From Paraburkholderia phenazinium (GTDB lineage Bacteria > Pseudomonadota > Gammaproteobacteria > Burkholderiales > Burkholderiaceae), in assembly GCF_900142845.1 (NCBI RefSeq), contig NZ_FSRU01000002.1, forward strand, positions 1,674,001 to 1,738,000: 64,000 nt of DNA. The letters are read 5' to 3'. The position numbers were made by a program, and so were the translations under genes. The notes beneath the pieces are model-generated. The model worked only from the letters and a program-made list of their open reading frames with translations. It had not been told where the DNA came from and did not search any database. Positions 1 through 10,797 of this stretch are shown here, in pieces (positions within the stretch are counted from its first letter, which is position 1; every line of letters begins with the position of its first letter).

Positions 1-1
1 A

Positions 2-205
2 GACGCCTACCTCGCCGATCCGGCCAACGCCCAGTTGCGCGGCACGATCGAAGCCGCAGCGTTTCTCGGCGAGCGCACGCGGTTGACCATCGGCGGCGCG
101 GCGCCCGACGCGCTGATCGTCGACGTCGCCGGCCGGGTCGAACTCGCGCGCGGCACGCCGGTGGGCATTTCGATCGCCCCGGAAGCGTTGATTGCGCTAT
201 CGTGA
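2..205 (+). CDS. ABC transporter ATP-binding protein, C-terminal end (partial)
   Basis: Only the last 67 codons lie in the window; the 5' part is off the left edge. The reading frame ends in TGA at 203-205. The visible part looks like the C-terminal TOBE (transport-associated OB) domain of an importer ATPase: it begins DAYLADPANAQLRGTIEAA and alternates short beta strands (TRLTIGG, LIVDVAGRV, VGISIAPEAL). The domain is typical of polyamine, iron and sugar-phosphate importers. The metallophosphoesterase at 286 follows in the same direction and may share its operon. The substrate cannot be told from this fragment. Confidence 0.7.
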   Translation, partial: DAYLADPANAQLRGTIEAAAFLGERTRLTIGGAAPDALIVDVAGRVELARGTPVGISIAPEALIALS

Positions 206-285
206 GCGTGTCGAGCCCGCCGCCCTTCTCTGTCAATTCCTGCGAATTCCCTCGAATTCCCGCGCATCCATAAGGACATGTCCCC

Positions 286-1113
286 ATGTTGCTAGCCCAG
301 ATCAGCGACCTGCATATCAAACGGCCCGGCGCGCTCGCTTACCAGCGGGTCGATACGGGCGCCGCGCTCGCGCATTGCGTCGCGGCGCTCAATGCGCTCG
401 AGCCGCGTCCCGACGTCGTGATCATGACCGGCGATCTCGTCGATCAAGGCGACCCGGAGCAATACGCACACCTCAAGACGCTGCTCGCGCCGCTCGAGAT
501 TCCGTACTACCTGCTGGTCGGCAATCACGACGACCGCACGGCCCTGCGCGAGGCGTTCAGCGACCGGCCCGAGTTGCGCACCGGCGGCGACTTCGTACAC
601 TACGCAGTGGATGTCGGCCCGCTGCGCCTGATCGCGCTCGACTCGATCGTGCCGGGCCAAAGCGCCGGCAATCTCTGCGACGCACGTCTTGCCTGGCTCG
701 AAACACAACTCGACGCCGCACGAGACCAGCCTGTGATCGTCGCCTTGCATCATCCGCCGTTCAAGTGCGGCATCGGACATATGGACGACCTGCGTCTCGA
801 CCCGCATGCAGCCGAACGGCTGGCGGCGTTGATCGCGCGCCATCCGAACGTCGAGCGGGTGATCTGCGGTCATGTGCACCGGCCTATGTTCGTGCGCTTC
901 GGCGGGACGATTGCCTCGGCGGTGCCGGCGCCCGCGCATCAGGTGGCGCTCGATCTGCGCGAGGATGCGCCGTCCGCGTTCACGCTGGAGCCGCCCGCCT
1001 TCGCCCTGCACTGGTACGACGCCGCGAGCGGCCTCGTGACGCATCATGCGTATGTGGACGGCGCCGACGGCCCGTATCCGTTCTACGACGAGGAAGGCGC
1101 GTTGATCGACTGA
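286..1113 (+). CDS. Metallophosphoesterase of the CpdA/Icc cyclic-nucleotide phosphodiesterase class
   Basis: This 275-residue protein carries the full calcineurin-like dinuclear metal motif set: DLH at residues 8-10, GDLVDQG near 48, GNHDDR near 78, ALHHPPF near 153 and GHVHRP near 193. These are the metal ligands and catalytic His of class III cyclic-nucleotide and glycerophosphodiester phosphodiesterases. The protein has no signal peptide, so it should be cytoplasmic. It starts 80 bp after the ABC ATPase fragment on the same strand, which suggests that it acts on an imported phosphodiester. The family match is secure; the true substrate (cAMP or glycerophosphodiester) is not. Confidence 0.85.
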   Translation: MLLAQISDLHIKRPGALAYQRVDTGAALAHCVAALNALEPRPDVVIMTGDLVDQGDPEQYAHLKTLLAPLEIPYYLLVGNHDDRTALREAFSDRPELRTGGDFVHYAVDVGPLRLIALDSIVPGQSAGNLCDARLAWLETQLDAARDQPVIVALHHPPFKCGIGHMDDLRLDPHAAERLAALIARHPNVERVICGHVHRPMFVRFGGTIASAVPAPAHQVALDLREDAPSAFTLEPPAFALHWYDAASGLVTHHAYVDGADGPYPFYDEEGALID

Positions 1114-1160
1114 GGGCGAAGCAGAGAAAGCGTGACCGCGTGCGTTGCCGCCAGCGGGTG

Positions 1161-1646
1161 TCAGCGCGAGAGAAAGGTGTGACGCACGCGCCGCGATTGC
1201 CTGAAATAAGGAATCGCGAGCGCCGCGGCGGCGAGCGCTTCAAGAAGGCCGTCGAATGGAACGGCGATGTCGATCCCGATCGCGTGGGTCATGTGGTCGC
1301 CCAGCAGAAAGGCGATAGTGCGCATCACGACGATGGCGAGCAGCCACGCCTGCACGTGGACCGGAAAGCGCGCCGATCTGCGCCATGCGAGCATCAGCAG
1401 CCACCCCGCACCGGCGACGACGAACGCGCCGATGGCGACATCCATGCCGACCATCGCCAGCACCGTCCGATACCAGCCATGCGTGTCGGGCCGCACGAAC
1501 ACCGCGAACAGTTCCCATTCGAGCATCATCTTGAGCGGATCGCGCATCTCGACGGCCGTGGCGATCACCAGCGCCGCGAGTCCGAGCAGAGCCAGCAGCA
1601 GCCCGCCGCCGAAGCCCTTTGGTTCAAGTCCCGCTGCTGTATCCAT
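1161..1646 (-). CDS. DUF2569-like membrane protein
   Basis: A 161-residue protein with about four hydrophobic segments (near residues 14-32, 60-85, 98-115 and 125-145). It ends with YFRQSRRVRHTF, which resembles the conserved YF-x-x-S-x-R-V-x-x-TF tail of DUF2569 integral membrane proteins. Function is unknown. It is convergent with the phosphoesterase upstream and divergent from the MFS gene at 1894, so it looks monocistronic. Family assignment rests on the C-terminal motif and topology only. Confidence 0.7.
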   Translation of the reverse strand: MDTAAGLEPKGFGGGLLLALLGLAALVIATAVEMRDPLKMMLEWELFAVFVRPDTHGWYRTVLAMVGMDVAIGAFVVAGAGWLLMLAWRRSARFPVHVQAWLLAIVVMRTIAFLLGDHMTHAIGIDIAVPFDGLLEALAAAALAIPYFRQSRRVRHTFLSR

Positions 1647-1893
1647 GATGTTCCGTGTCCAGAATCGTCGATCGCCCCGGAGCGGGGCTGCGCGATTTTA
1701 CGGACCCAAGGCGAACGACCATCTCATTTTTTGACGCGGCGGCACGCATCGCCCCAGGCGCCGCCCTCGCCGCGAGCCGCGAGCCTGAAGCCGCCGGCAC
1801 ACCGGCACCCCCTCAGCACGATTCGCCATGCTCCGGTATCATCGGCTCGCTTGGAGACCGTCCATTCAGGCGGTCCCTCAAACGACCGCGCTC

Positions 1894-3099
1894 ATGTCCA
1901 CTTCCGATTCCGCCTCCCCCGCCGCCTCCGAACGCTCACTGCGCGGACTGCTGCTTCTGCTCGCCACCATCGCGGGCGTCTCCGTCGCGAACATCTACTA
2001 CAACCAGCCGCTGCTCGACAACTTCCGGGCGTCGTTCCCGCAGAGCGCCTCGTGGATCGGCGCAGTGCCGGCCGTCACGCAGCTCGGCTACGCCGCCGGC
2101 ATGCTGCTGCTCGCGCCGCTCGGCGACCGTTTCGACCGGCGCGGGCTGATCCTGCTGCAGATCGCCGGCCTCTGCGTCGCGCTGGTGGTCGCCGCGATGG
2201 CGCCGAGCCTCACGGTCCTGATCGGCGCGAGTCTCGCCATCGGCATCCTCGCCACCATCGCGCAACAGGCCGTGCCGTTCGCCGCCGAACTCGCGCCGCC
2301 ATCGGGCCGTGGCCATGCGGTCGGCACGGTGATGAGCGGGCTGCTGCTGGGGATTCTGCTGGCGCGGACCGCCGCAGGCTTCGTCGCCGAGTATTTCGGC
2401 TGGCGCGCGGTGTTCGGCGCTTCGGTCGTCGCGCTGCTGGTGCTGGCCGTCGTCATCTGGCTGCGCCTGCCCAAAAGCCAGCCGACCTCGACACTGCCCT
2501 ACGGCAAGCTGCTCGCCTCGATGTGGCATCTGATCCTCGAACACCGCGGCTTGCGCGAAGCCTCGCTCACCGGTGCCTGCCTGTTCGCCGGCTTCAGCAT
2601 TTTCTGGTCGGTGCTGGCGCTGCTGCTGGCGGGCGCGCCGTTCCATCTCGGGCCGCAGGCCACGGGGCTATTCGGTATCGTCGGCGCTGCGGGCGCGCTG
2701 GCCGCGCCGCTCGCCGGCAAGTTCTCCGACCGTCGCGGACCGCGCGACATCATCACCGTGGCAATCGCGCTGGTCGCCGTGTCGTTCGTTGTGTTCGGCG
2801 TATCGACCACGAGCATCGCCGGGCTGGTGGTGGGCGTGATCATCCTCGACATTGGCGTGCAAGCCGCACAGATCTCCAACCAGTCGCGCATCTACGCGCT
2901 CTCGCCGCACGCGCGCAGCCGCGTGAATACGGTGTACATGGTGACGTATTTCATCGGCGGCGCGGCGGGTTCGGCCGTCGGCGCGATCGTCTGGCCGCTG
3001 TTCGGGTGGGTGGGTGTGAGCATCGCCGGGCTGGCGTTCGTGGGGCTTGGCGCATGGAACCATCTGCGCAGTCCGGCACAGCCGGTGGCGAACGCCTGA
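1894..3099 (+). CDS. MFS transporter (DHA1-type drug/proton antiporter class)
   Basis: A 401-residue major facilitator with about 12 hydrophobic segments. The motif-A region reads GDRFDRRG after the second helix and is echoed as GKFSDRRGPRD in the second half. NIYYNQPLLDNF in the first helix is common in the DHA1-type MDR subgroup. I chose the ATG at 1894 because it precedes the first helix by a short Ser/Ala-rich tail; an in-frame ATG at 1828 would add 22 untypical residues. Neither has a clear ribosome binding site. The substrate is unknown; efflux of a small molecule is a family inference. Confidence 0.85.
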   Translation: MSTSDSASPAASERSLRGLLLLLATIAGVSVANIYYNQPLLDNFRASFPQSASWIGAVPAVTQLGYAAGMLLLAPLGDRFDRRGLILLQIAGLCVALVVAAMAPSLTVLIGASLAIGILATIAQQAVPFAAELAPPSGRGHAVGTVMSGLLLGILLARTAAGFVAEYFGWRAVFGASVVALLVLAVVIWLRLPKSQPTSTLPYGKLLASMWHLILEHRGLREASLTGACLFAGFSIFWSVLALLLAGAPFHLGPQATGLFGIVGAAGALAAPLAGKFSDRRGPRDIITVAIALVAVSFVVFGVSTTSIAGLVVGVIILDIGVQAAQISNQSRIYALSPHARSRVNTVYMVTYFIGGAAGSAVGAIVWPLFGWVGVSIAGLAFVGLGAWNHLRSPAQPVANA

Positions 3100-3142
3100 G
3101 GGAATCGCATGCTGCAAAGCGCGTGCTGCAGATAAGCCGCGC

Positions 3143-3170
3143 CGTGAGGCACCCCATCCGGCGCCTCACG
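3143..3170. terminator. Stem-loop between convergent MFS and response-regulator genes
   Basis: Arms CGTGAGGC (3143-3150) and GCCTCACG (3163-3170) form a perfect 8-bp stem with a 12-nt loop. It sits between two convergent genes and overlaps the end of the minus-strand gene. No T-tract follows on either strand, so a terminator role is a guess. Confidence 0.35.
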
Positions 3171-3603
3171 CCCGCGGCGGTTGTCCCTGGCTGCGTGCGT
3201 ATGCGTAGTCGTGCAACGCGTCGATGACGCGATCGAATTCGAACGACTTGTCGTAGAAATGACGCACGCCGTATTGCTCGCAACGTTCGCGATAGGCCGG
3301 CAGCGCATGATTGGTCAACACGGCGGCGAAGGTGCGTTCGATCAGCCCTTCGCGCTGCAGGTACGCCAGCACCGGCACGCCGGAGCCGTGCTTGAGTTGC
3401 AGGTCGACGATCACCGCGTCGAAGGTCTCGTCCGTCAGCAGCGCGATCGCCTCGTCCGACGAATCGGCATACGCGGCGACGTGCAATACCCCGGACGCGT
3501 CGATCGCTTCGACGAGACTGCGGCGGATCAACGCCGAATCCTCGATCAGCAGCACCCGCAAAGGCGGCTGACCGGCGTTGGAAAGAGAAGTCGAATCGCT
3601 CAT
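3166..3603 (-). CDS. Stand-alone receiver-domain response regulator
   Basis: A 145-residue protein that is a single REC domain: acidic pair in LLIEDSALIRR, phospho-acceptor Asp in AVIVDLQLKHGSG, switch Thr in AVLTNHALP and the conserved Lys in FYDKSFE. There is no output domain. It lies 17 bp downstream of the NarL-type regulator in the same orientation and is probably cotranscribed with it. It could be a phosphate sink, a diguanylate-free adaptor or an intermediate for the kinase at 5406. The ATG at 3603 is preferred over one five codons upstream because it is closer to family N-termini. Confidence 0.85.
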   Translation of the reverse strand: MSDSTSLSNAGQPPLRVLLIEDSALIRRSLVEAIDASGVLHVAAYADSSDEAIALLTDETFDAVIVDLQLKHGSGVPVLAYLQREGLIERTFAAVLTNHALPAYRERCEQYGVRHFYDKSFEFDRVIDALHDYAYARSQGQPPRA

Positions 3604-3620
3604 TGCATTGGTCCGCACGC

Positions 3621-4253
3621 TTATTCGATCAAGCCGTTCTTGATCGCGTAGTACGTCAGATCCGCATTATTGCCCAGACGCATTTTCTCCAGCACACGCG
3701 CCCGGTAGGTACTCACCGTCTTCACCGACAAATGCAGTTCCTCCGCGATATCCGTGGGAATCTGCCCTGCCGCGAGCTTGCAGAAGATCTGGAATTCCCG
3801 CTCCGATAAGGCCTCGTGCGGACGGCCCGCCGCGGGCTTGTCGAGATTATCGGCGAGCGTGTCGGCCACCGCCTCCGACAGATAGCGATGCCCGCGCGCC
3901 ACCGCGCGGATCGCCCGCACGATTTCGTCGGGCTCGCAATCCTTGTTCAGATAGCCGTTGGCGCCCGCCCTCAGCAGATTGATGGCGTACTGGCTCTCCG
4001 GATAGCCGGACAGGATCAGCACGCCCTGCTCCGGGCGCACCTGCTTGATGATACGCAAGGTGTCGATGCCGTTCTTGTCCGGCATCGCGATGTCGAGCAG
4101 CACCACGTCGAAAGCCTGCTCGCGCACGAGGCTGATGGTTGCGTCGCCGGTCGCGGCTTCCGCCGCCACGCACATATCCGGCTCGTCGGCGACGAACTGC
4201 CTGAAACCGCCTCGGACGATCGCGTGATCGTCGGCTATCAACACTCGAATCAT
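3621..4253 (-). CDS. NarL/FixJ-family response regulator
   Basis: A 210-residue two-domain regulator. The N-terminal REC domain has the acidic pair in IADDHAIVRGG, phospho-acceptor Asp in VVLLDIAMPDKNG and Lys in NKDCEPDE. The C-terminal LuxR-type helix-turn-helix runs from about residue 145 (LSEREFQIFCKLAAG, then LSVKTVSTYRARVLEKM). The ATG at 4253 is set by a strong GGAAGGGAAG ribosome binding site 4-13 nt upstream. It most likely receives phosphate from the HisKA_3 kinase at 5406, which is the partner type for NarL-class regulators. Confidence 0.9.
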   Translation of the reverse strand: MIRVLIADDHAIVRGGFRQFVADEPDMCVAAEAATGDATISLVREQAFDVVLLDIAMPDKNGIDTLRIIKQVRPEQGVLILSGYPESQYAINLLRAGANGYLNKDCEPDEIVRAIRAVARGHRYLSEAVADTLADNLDKPAAGRPHEALSEREFQIFCKLAAGQIPTDIAEELHLSVKTVSTYRARVLEKMRLGNNADLTYYAIKNGLIE

Positions 4254-4356
4254 CGGCTTCCCTTCCGTGCAGTGAAGATCGCGCTCCCAGGCAGACATTG
4301 TAATGACGTCCCGCCCCGCTGTGAGGCGGAACGTGCGTCCCGCGTGCAAGCCCCCC

Positions 4357-4914
4357 TCACTCGCGGCCTTCGAGCAGATCGGCCATGTCGTCGGCATGCT
4401 CTTCCTCGACCGCCAGCACATCCTCGAAAATCCGCCGCGTGGTGACGTCGTGATCGCCCAGATAGCGGATGATCTCGCGATAGGTGTCGATCGCGATCCG
4501 CTCGGCAATCAGGTTCTCGCGGATCATATCGGTCAGGTTGTTGCCTTCCTTGTACTCCGAGTGCGAGCGGGTCTTCAGGCCATCAGGCGCGAAGTCCGGC
4601 TCGCCGCCCAGTTGCACGATGCGCTCGGCAAAGCGGTCGGCGTGCTCCTGTTCCTCGGTGGCGTGCTCGGCGAACTCCGCCGCGACCGCCTCCGAGTTGA
4701 TGCCCTTGGCCATGAAATGATGGCGCTTATAACGCAGCGTACAGACGATTTCCGTTGCAAGCGCATCGTTCAGCAGCTTGAGAACCGTCTGACGGTCGGC
4801 GCCGTAAGTCTGCGTGACCGGGCCATCGGACATATGCTTGCGGGCGTCTTCGCGGATTTTCTTCACATCCATCACGAAGGCATCGTGGGACTGGCTGGCT
4901 GACTTGCTAGACAT
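4357..4914 (-). CDS. Ferritin-like diiron protein (bacterioferritin-like)
   Basis: A 185-residue, four-helix ferritin-like protein. Candidate metal ligands are the Glu in ALATEIVCTLRYKRHHF, the EEQEHADRF motif, ENLIAERIAID and the C-terminal EEEHADDM: two ExxH motifs, each paired with an earlier Glu. No heme-binding Met is evident, so it is called ferritin-like rather than a true bacterioferritin. The protein is cytoplasmic and probably handles iron or peroxide stress. It lies between the response regulators and the DUF1328 gene, all on the minus strand and opposite the histidine kinase. Confidence 0.8.
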   Translation of the reverse strand: MSSKSASQSHDAFVMDVKKIREDARKHMSDGPVTQTYGADRQTVLKLLNDALATEIVCTLRYKRHHFMAKGINSEAVAAEFAEHATEEQEHADRFAERIVQLGGEPDFAPDGLKTRSHSEYKEGNNLTDMIRENLIAERIAIDTYREIIRYLGDHDVTTRRIFEDVLAVEEEHADDMADLLEGRE

Positions 4915-4998
4915 GGTGTTTCTCCTTGATCCGGTAGGGGGAACTGCGCATCCCGCACGAATCGCGCCTGATGCGCCGGGTGGAGAGACAGGCGCCGT

Positions 4999-5160
4999 CT
5001 AGGTTCGGAACACGCCGAGCAGCAGGGTGACCACGAACACGACGAGGAAAATGTAGAACAGGATCTTGGCGATTTCAGCAGCGCCTGCCGCAATGCCGGT
5101 AAAACCGAACACGGCGGCGATGATGGCGATCACGAAGAAAACGATGGCGTAGTGAAGCAC
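4999..5160 (-). CDS. DUF1328 (YtjA-type) small membrane protein
   Basis: A 53-residue protein with two transmembrane helices joined by a Gly/Ala turn ([18 protein letters not shown]), which is the hallmark of DUF1328. The start is a GTG at 5160: an AGGAGG ribosome binding site lies 8-13 nt upstream, and the protein then begins VLHYAIVFF as the family does. Upstream in-frame codons would add 23 unrelated residues. Function is unknown; relatives are stress-induced in proteobacteria. It points away from the kinase gene and towards the ferritin-like gene. Confidence 0.9.
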   Translation of the reverse strand: MLHYAIVFFVIAIIAAVFGFTGIAAGAAEIAKILFYIFLVVFVVTLLLGVFRT

Positions 5161-5405
5161 GATGGAGTCCTCCTGAAACAAAGCGTGAACTGACACAGTC
5201 ATCCTAATGATCGGGACGGCGCGCCGCATTCGGGCTCAGGCCGTTTTTCATGTGGGAATCCGCCGACATGGCATTACAGGCGCGTTACAGTCGCGCGGCC
5301 ATGCCGCGTCGATCGCGCGTCGACAGCCGACCGTTCGGACGCCGCGACCGCTACACTGAGAGTTCGGCGAATCAACCAGGCATACGAAAGGTGCGAGATC
5401 CGACT

Positions 5406-6836
5406 GTGGCAACGAGACTCAACGAATGGATGCGTAATCGGAGCTGGGCGATTGCGATGACGGTCGCGATCGTTATCACCGTGGGCGGCCTCGTGATCCT
5501 CGAGACGGCCCGCGAGCGCATCGCCGCCGAGTATGAGAGCGCCCTCGAAGCGCGCGACGTCACGGTGCAGTTGAGCACGCTGGAAAGCCAGCTGGCGCGG
5601 CTGCGCGCCTACCAGAGCGACTTTCTTCTGACGAAGCAGACCGCCAGCGCACAGGCCTATTGCGCGAGCGCAGCCCGTTTGCGCCAGACGGCCCAGCAAC
5701 TGAACCTGTACTACCAACGCCGCGAAGCGGGCAGCGCGGAGCTGGCGAGCTTCACCCAGATCATGGCGCTGATCGACGCGCGCATCGGCGCGGGTGCCGC
5801 TGCGCTGCAGCAGGCCGCGCCGCAGCCGCTCGGACTGGCCGCCTGCGGCACAGCGGGCGACGGCCGACCGGTGGACGCCGCGCTCGTCGACAGCACGCTG
5901 TCGCTGCTGCGCGATAACGAGTCGAACCGGGCGCAACATGCGCTCGACGCGAGCCGCGCCGACCAGCGCATCTCGACGCTGTGTGCCGCGGCGCTGTCGG
6001 CGCTGAATATCGTGCTGTTCATCCTGCTGTTCCGCAATCTCGGCATTCAGATCGACCGCCAGGCGCGCGTGCAGCGTCAACTGATCACCCAGCAGGAAGA
6101 ACTCGACCAGCTCGTCACCGAACGCACCCGCCAGCTCGAAGCGCTCGGCTGGCACCTGCAGGCCGTCAGCGAGAACGAGAAGACCCAGCTCGCCCGCGAA
6201 CTGCACGACGAACTCGGCGCCATTCTGACCGCGAGCAAGATGGATGTCGCGTGGGCCAACCGCAAACTGAAGGACAGCGAACCGGCGATCTCCGAGAAAC
6301 TCGCGCGCGCACTCGCCAATCTCGATCAGGGCATCGCGCTCAAGCGCCGCATCATCGAAGACATGCGGCCCACCGTGCTGGCGAATTTCGGCCTCGTGAC
6401 CGCCCTGCGCACGCTCGCCGACGAAGCTGCGCAGCGCAACAACTGGACGCTCGACCTGCAACTGCCCGCGGACGACATCCAGCTCGACGAGCAGACCGAG
6501 ATTGCGCTCTTCCGCGTCGCGCAGGAATCGTTGACCAATGCGGCGAAGTACGCCCATGCGTCGCGCGTCGCGATCGGCCTGCGGGTCGAGGATACCCAGG
6601 TCGCGCTGTCGATCGCCGATAACGGCGTCGGCATCATGCCGGCGGATCTCAAGCGCACCCATACGCATGGTTTGCTCGGCATGCGCCAGCGCGTGGCGGC
6701 CCGCGGCGGGCATTTCGATATCCACCGCGGCGTGCCGGACGGCACCGATATCCACGTGGTGATGCCCTGCGTCCGATCGGCCGCGCCCTCAGCCGATGCT
6801 CCGCCGCAAACGACCCTGCGCGACCCGGCGCTGTAG
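5406..6836 (+). CDS. Membrane sensor histidine kinase, HisKA_3 type (NarX/DegS class)
   Basis: From the GTG at 5406 the protein has 476 residues. A first transmembrane helix (about 13-32) is followed by a helical sensor segment of about 170 residues (CHASE3-like by appearance), a second helix (about 190-212), and a coiled segment leading to the HisKA_3 box (ARELHDELGAIL, phospho-acceptor His). The HATPase domain has the N box ESLTNAAKYAHASR, G1 DNGVGI and G2 HGLLGMRQR. The start is uncertain: in-frame GTG 5391 and ATG 5430 are possible. It is divergent from the regulators at 3166-4253, its likely partners. Confidence 0.85.
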   Translation: MATRLNEWMRNRSWAIAMTVAIVITVGGLVILETARERIAAEYESALEARDVTVQLSTLESQLARLRAYQSDFLLTKQTASAQAYCASAARLRQTAQQLNLYYQRREAGSAELASFTQIMALIDARIGAGAAALQQAAPQPLGLAACGTAGDGRPVDAALVDSTLSLLRDNESNRAQHALDASRADQRISTLCAAALSALNIVLFILLFRNLGIQIDRQARVQRQLITQQEELDQLVTERTRQLEALGWHLQAVSENEKTQLARELHDELGAILTASKMDVAWANRKLKDSEPAISEKLARALANLDQGIALKRRIIEDMRPTVLANFGLVTALRTLADEAAQRNNWTLDLQLPADDIQLDEQTEIALFRVAQESLTNAAKYAHASRVAIGLRVEDTQVALSIADNGVGIMPADLKRTHTHGLLGMRQRVAARGGHFDIHRGVPDGTDIHVVMPCVRSAAPSADAPPQTTLRDPAL

Positions 6837-7024
6837 GACTGCGCCGACGCGAACAACGGACCACGCCTACAACAAAATCGCAACCAAGCTGACAGCGGCG
6901 CGACGCCCCATTTCTTAAGATGCAATCAGACCGGATCGGCTGGCGTGATGCCCGGTCGGACGACAGGAGCGCGCGCCGGCAGTCGGGCGCGTCTATCGAA
7001 TGCATTCTTCAAAGGGGAACACTC

Positions 7025-7159
7025 ATGACTCGACTCATCGCTTTGCTTCTCATTGCAGGGACTGCAGCACTCGCCGGTTGCAATACCATGGCGGGCGCCG
7101 GTCAGGACATCTCGAACGGCGGTCACGACCTGACCAATTCCGCCGAGCAAGCCAAATAA
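7025..7159 (+). CDS. Entericidin A/B family lipoprotein
   Basis: A 44-residue peptide: signal sequence with lipobox LAGC (Cys at residue 18), then the short NTMAGAGQDISNGGHDL core of the EcnA/EcnB family. The ATG at 7025 follows an AAAGGGGAA ribosome binding site. Family members are small membrane lipoproteins linked to stationary-phase bacteriolysis (EcnB as toxin, EcnA as antidote). Here only one is present, without a partner, and it is closed by a strong terminator. Confidence 0.9.
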   Translation: MTRLIALLLIAGTAALAGCNTMAGAGQDISNGGHDLTNSAEQAK

Positions 7160-7233
7160 CGCATCCCTTGTAGTGCGGTTTGACGATGCCGCTCAGGCGT
7201 CGTCAAACTCGCTTCAAACCGATCGGCAAGATG

Positions 7234-7265
7234 AGCCCGGCGCGTGAACGCGCCGGGCTTTTTTG
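7234..7265 (+). terminator. Rho-independent terminator after the entericidin gene
   Basis: Perfect 11-bp stem AGCCCGGCGCG / CGCGCCGGGCT with loop TGAA, followed directly by a run of T. It ends the entericidin transcript. Confidence 0.9.
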
Positions 7266-7371
7266 CGCCTGATGTTCGATGTCCGAGGGTATGAAGACGG
7301 CGAAGATACCACTCGCCACTGATCAGCATAGCGAACTGATTTGCCGTTTCACGCACGCGTCTCTTCGCGCC

Positions 7372-7410
7372 ATAAACAAAGCGGCGGCCCACCGCCGGTG
7401 GACCGCCGCC
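7372..7410 (-). terminator. Probable terminator of the DUF4397 gene
   Basis: On the minus strand, a GC-rich hairpin (7381-7410, GCGGCGG...CCGCCGC with near-continuous pairing) is followed by a T-rich stretch (TTTGTTT). It lies about 70 bp downstream of the stop codon at 7481. Confidence 0.6.
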
Positions 7411-7447
7411 CTGCCCCTCCCTGCCATAACTTATCTACGTCACCGTC

Positions 7448-7491
7448 TCATTGGCCGCTTATTGACCGCTCATTGACCGCTTATTGGCCCG
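7448..7491. repeat. Four 11-bp tandem repeats at the end of the DUF4397 gene
   Basis: Four consecutive units of consensus T[C/T]ATTG[A/G]CCGC, the last one degenerate, at 7448, 7459, 7470 and 7481. The fourth unit contains the stop codon and last codons of the minus-strand gene. Such arrays can change copy number by slippage; here that would change the 3' untranslated region or the last residues. Confidence 0.85.
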
Positions 7492-8272
7492 TGAGCGTAT
7501 TCGTCAACTCGATCGCCGGCGTCCCCGTATTGCCGCCCTGCGCCACCAGCAGATGGATCTGCCCCGGCAGCAACTGGCTCAACGCGCCGGCGATCGGCAC
7601 CGTCGTCACCAGCCAGTCGGCGTTGTTGGCGAGACTGAAGCCCGCGGACTGGAAGATCGGCGTCTTGCTGCCGGCCGCCGTCGCGATCGCGACATAGGTG
7701 CCGCCCGATAGATACAGCGAGTCCTGGCCGGTCGCCGGCACGGCATTGCTGAACTGCACGCCGGACATGGTCGGGCTCACGGTGTTGATGTTGGTCCCCG
7801 CCGGCACGATGTACAGATCGATGTTGGTCGCGTTCGCCGACGCATTGAACGCGCGCACGCGGGCATCGCTCGAGAGCAGGCCCTTGTCGAACGGATCGTC
7901 GATCAGGCCGATGCCAGGCGAGGTCAGCCCAGGCAAGGCGATTACGGTGTACTCGTGACCATTGGCGACATCGGAGAAGTTGCCGCTCGCGAGTGCCGTG
8001 GTCGTGCCCGTATCGGCATACGCAACCGTCGTGTTACCCGTGCCGATGTTGGTGAAATTCGTCACGCCCAGATAGTTGATATCGGTTTGTCCACCGGGCG
8101 CTTTGCCGTTGACGAGAAAGTCGACGGCGGGCCCGCCTGGAATGGCATGCACGAAATGGATTTCCGGATCGGTGATCCCAAGGGTTTTTGCGGCGTCGCT
8201 GCCGCTGCCACCACATGCCGTCAAAACGGCCGCAGCGCCAGCGAGCGCCACCATGGTTCGGATGAGCTTCAT
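7481..8272 (-). CDS. DUF4397 domain lipoprotein
   Basis: A 263-residue exported protein. The signal peptide ends in lipobox LTAC (Cys near residue 19), followed by a Gly/Ser stretch. The rest is beta-rich with two similar halves that fit DUF4397 (RVRAFNASANATNIDLYI and the earlier IHFVHAIPGGPAVDF). DUF4397 proteins are envelope proteins of unknown function with an immunoglobulin-like look. The ATG at 8272 has an AGGTGG ribosome binding site; longer in-frame readings upstream lack a signal peptide at the right place. It is divergent from fadH. Confidence 0.85.
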   Translation of the reverse strand: MKLIRTMVALAGAAAVLTACGGSGSDAAKTLGITDPEIHFVHAIPGGPAVDFLVNGKAPGGQTDINYLGVTNFTNIGTGNTTVAYADTGTTTALASGNFSDVANGHEYTVIALPGLTSPGIGLIDDPFDKGLLSSDARVRAFNASANATNIDLYIVPAGTNINTVSPTMSGVQFSNAVPATGQDSLYLSGGTYVAIATAAGSKTPIFQSAGFSLANNADWLVTTVPIAGALSQLLPGQIHLLVAQGGNTGTPAIELTNTLTGQ

Positions 8273-10718
<2,446 letters not shown>

Positions 10719-10797
10719 CCACGCCGGGACAGTGGGCCTGATACGCGGGACGGGACGTTTTCAGGCCGGGCGCGGACGCAAGGTTCTGCACCCGCCG

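Noticed and set aside
192..3227. A 1011-codon open frame on the plus strand spanning the phosphoesterase and MFS genes
   Set aside because: It is rich in Arg and Ala, lacks domains and runs across genes with clear homologous motifs in other frames and strands. Such frames are an artefact of high GC.
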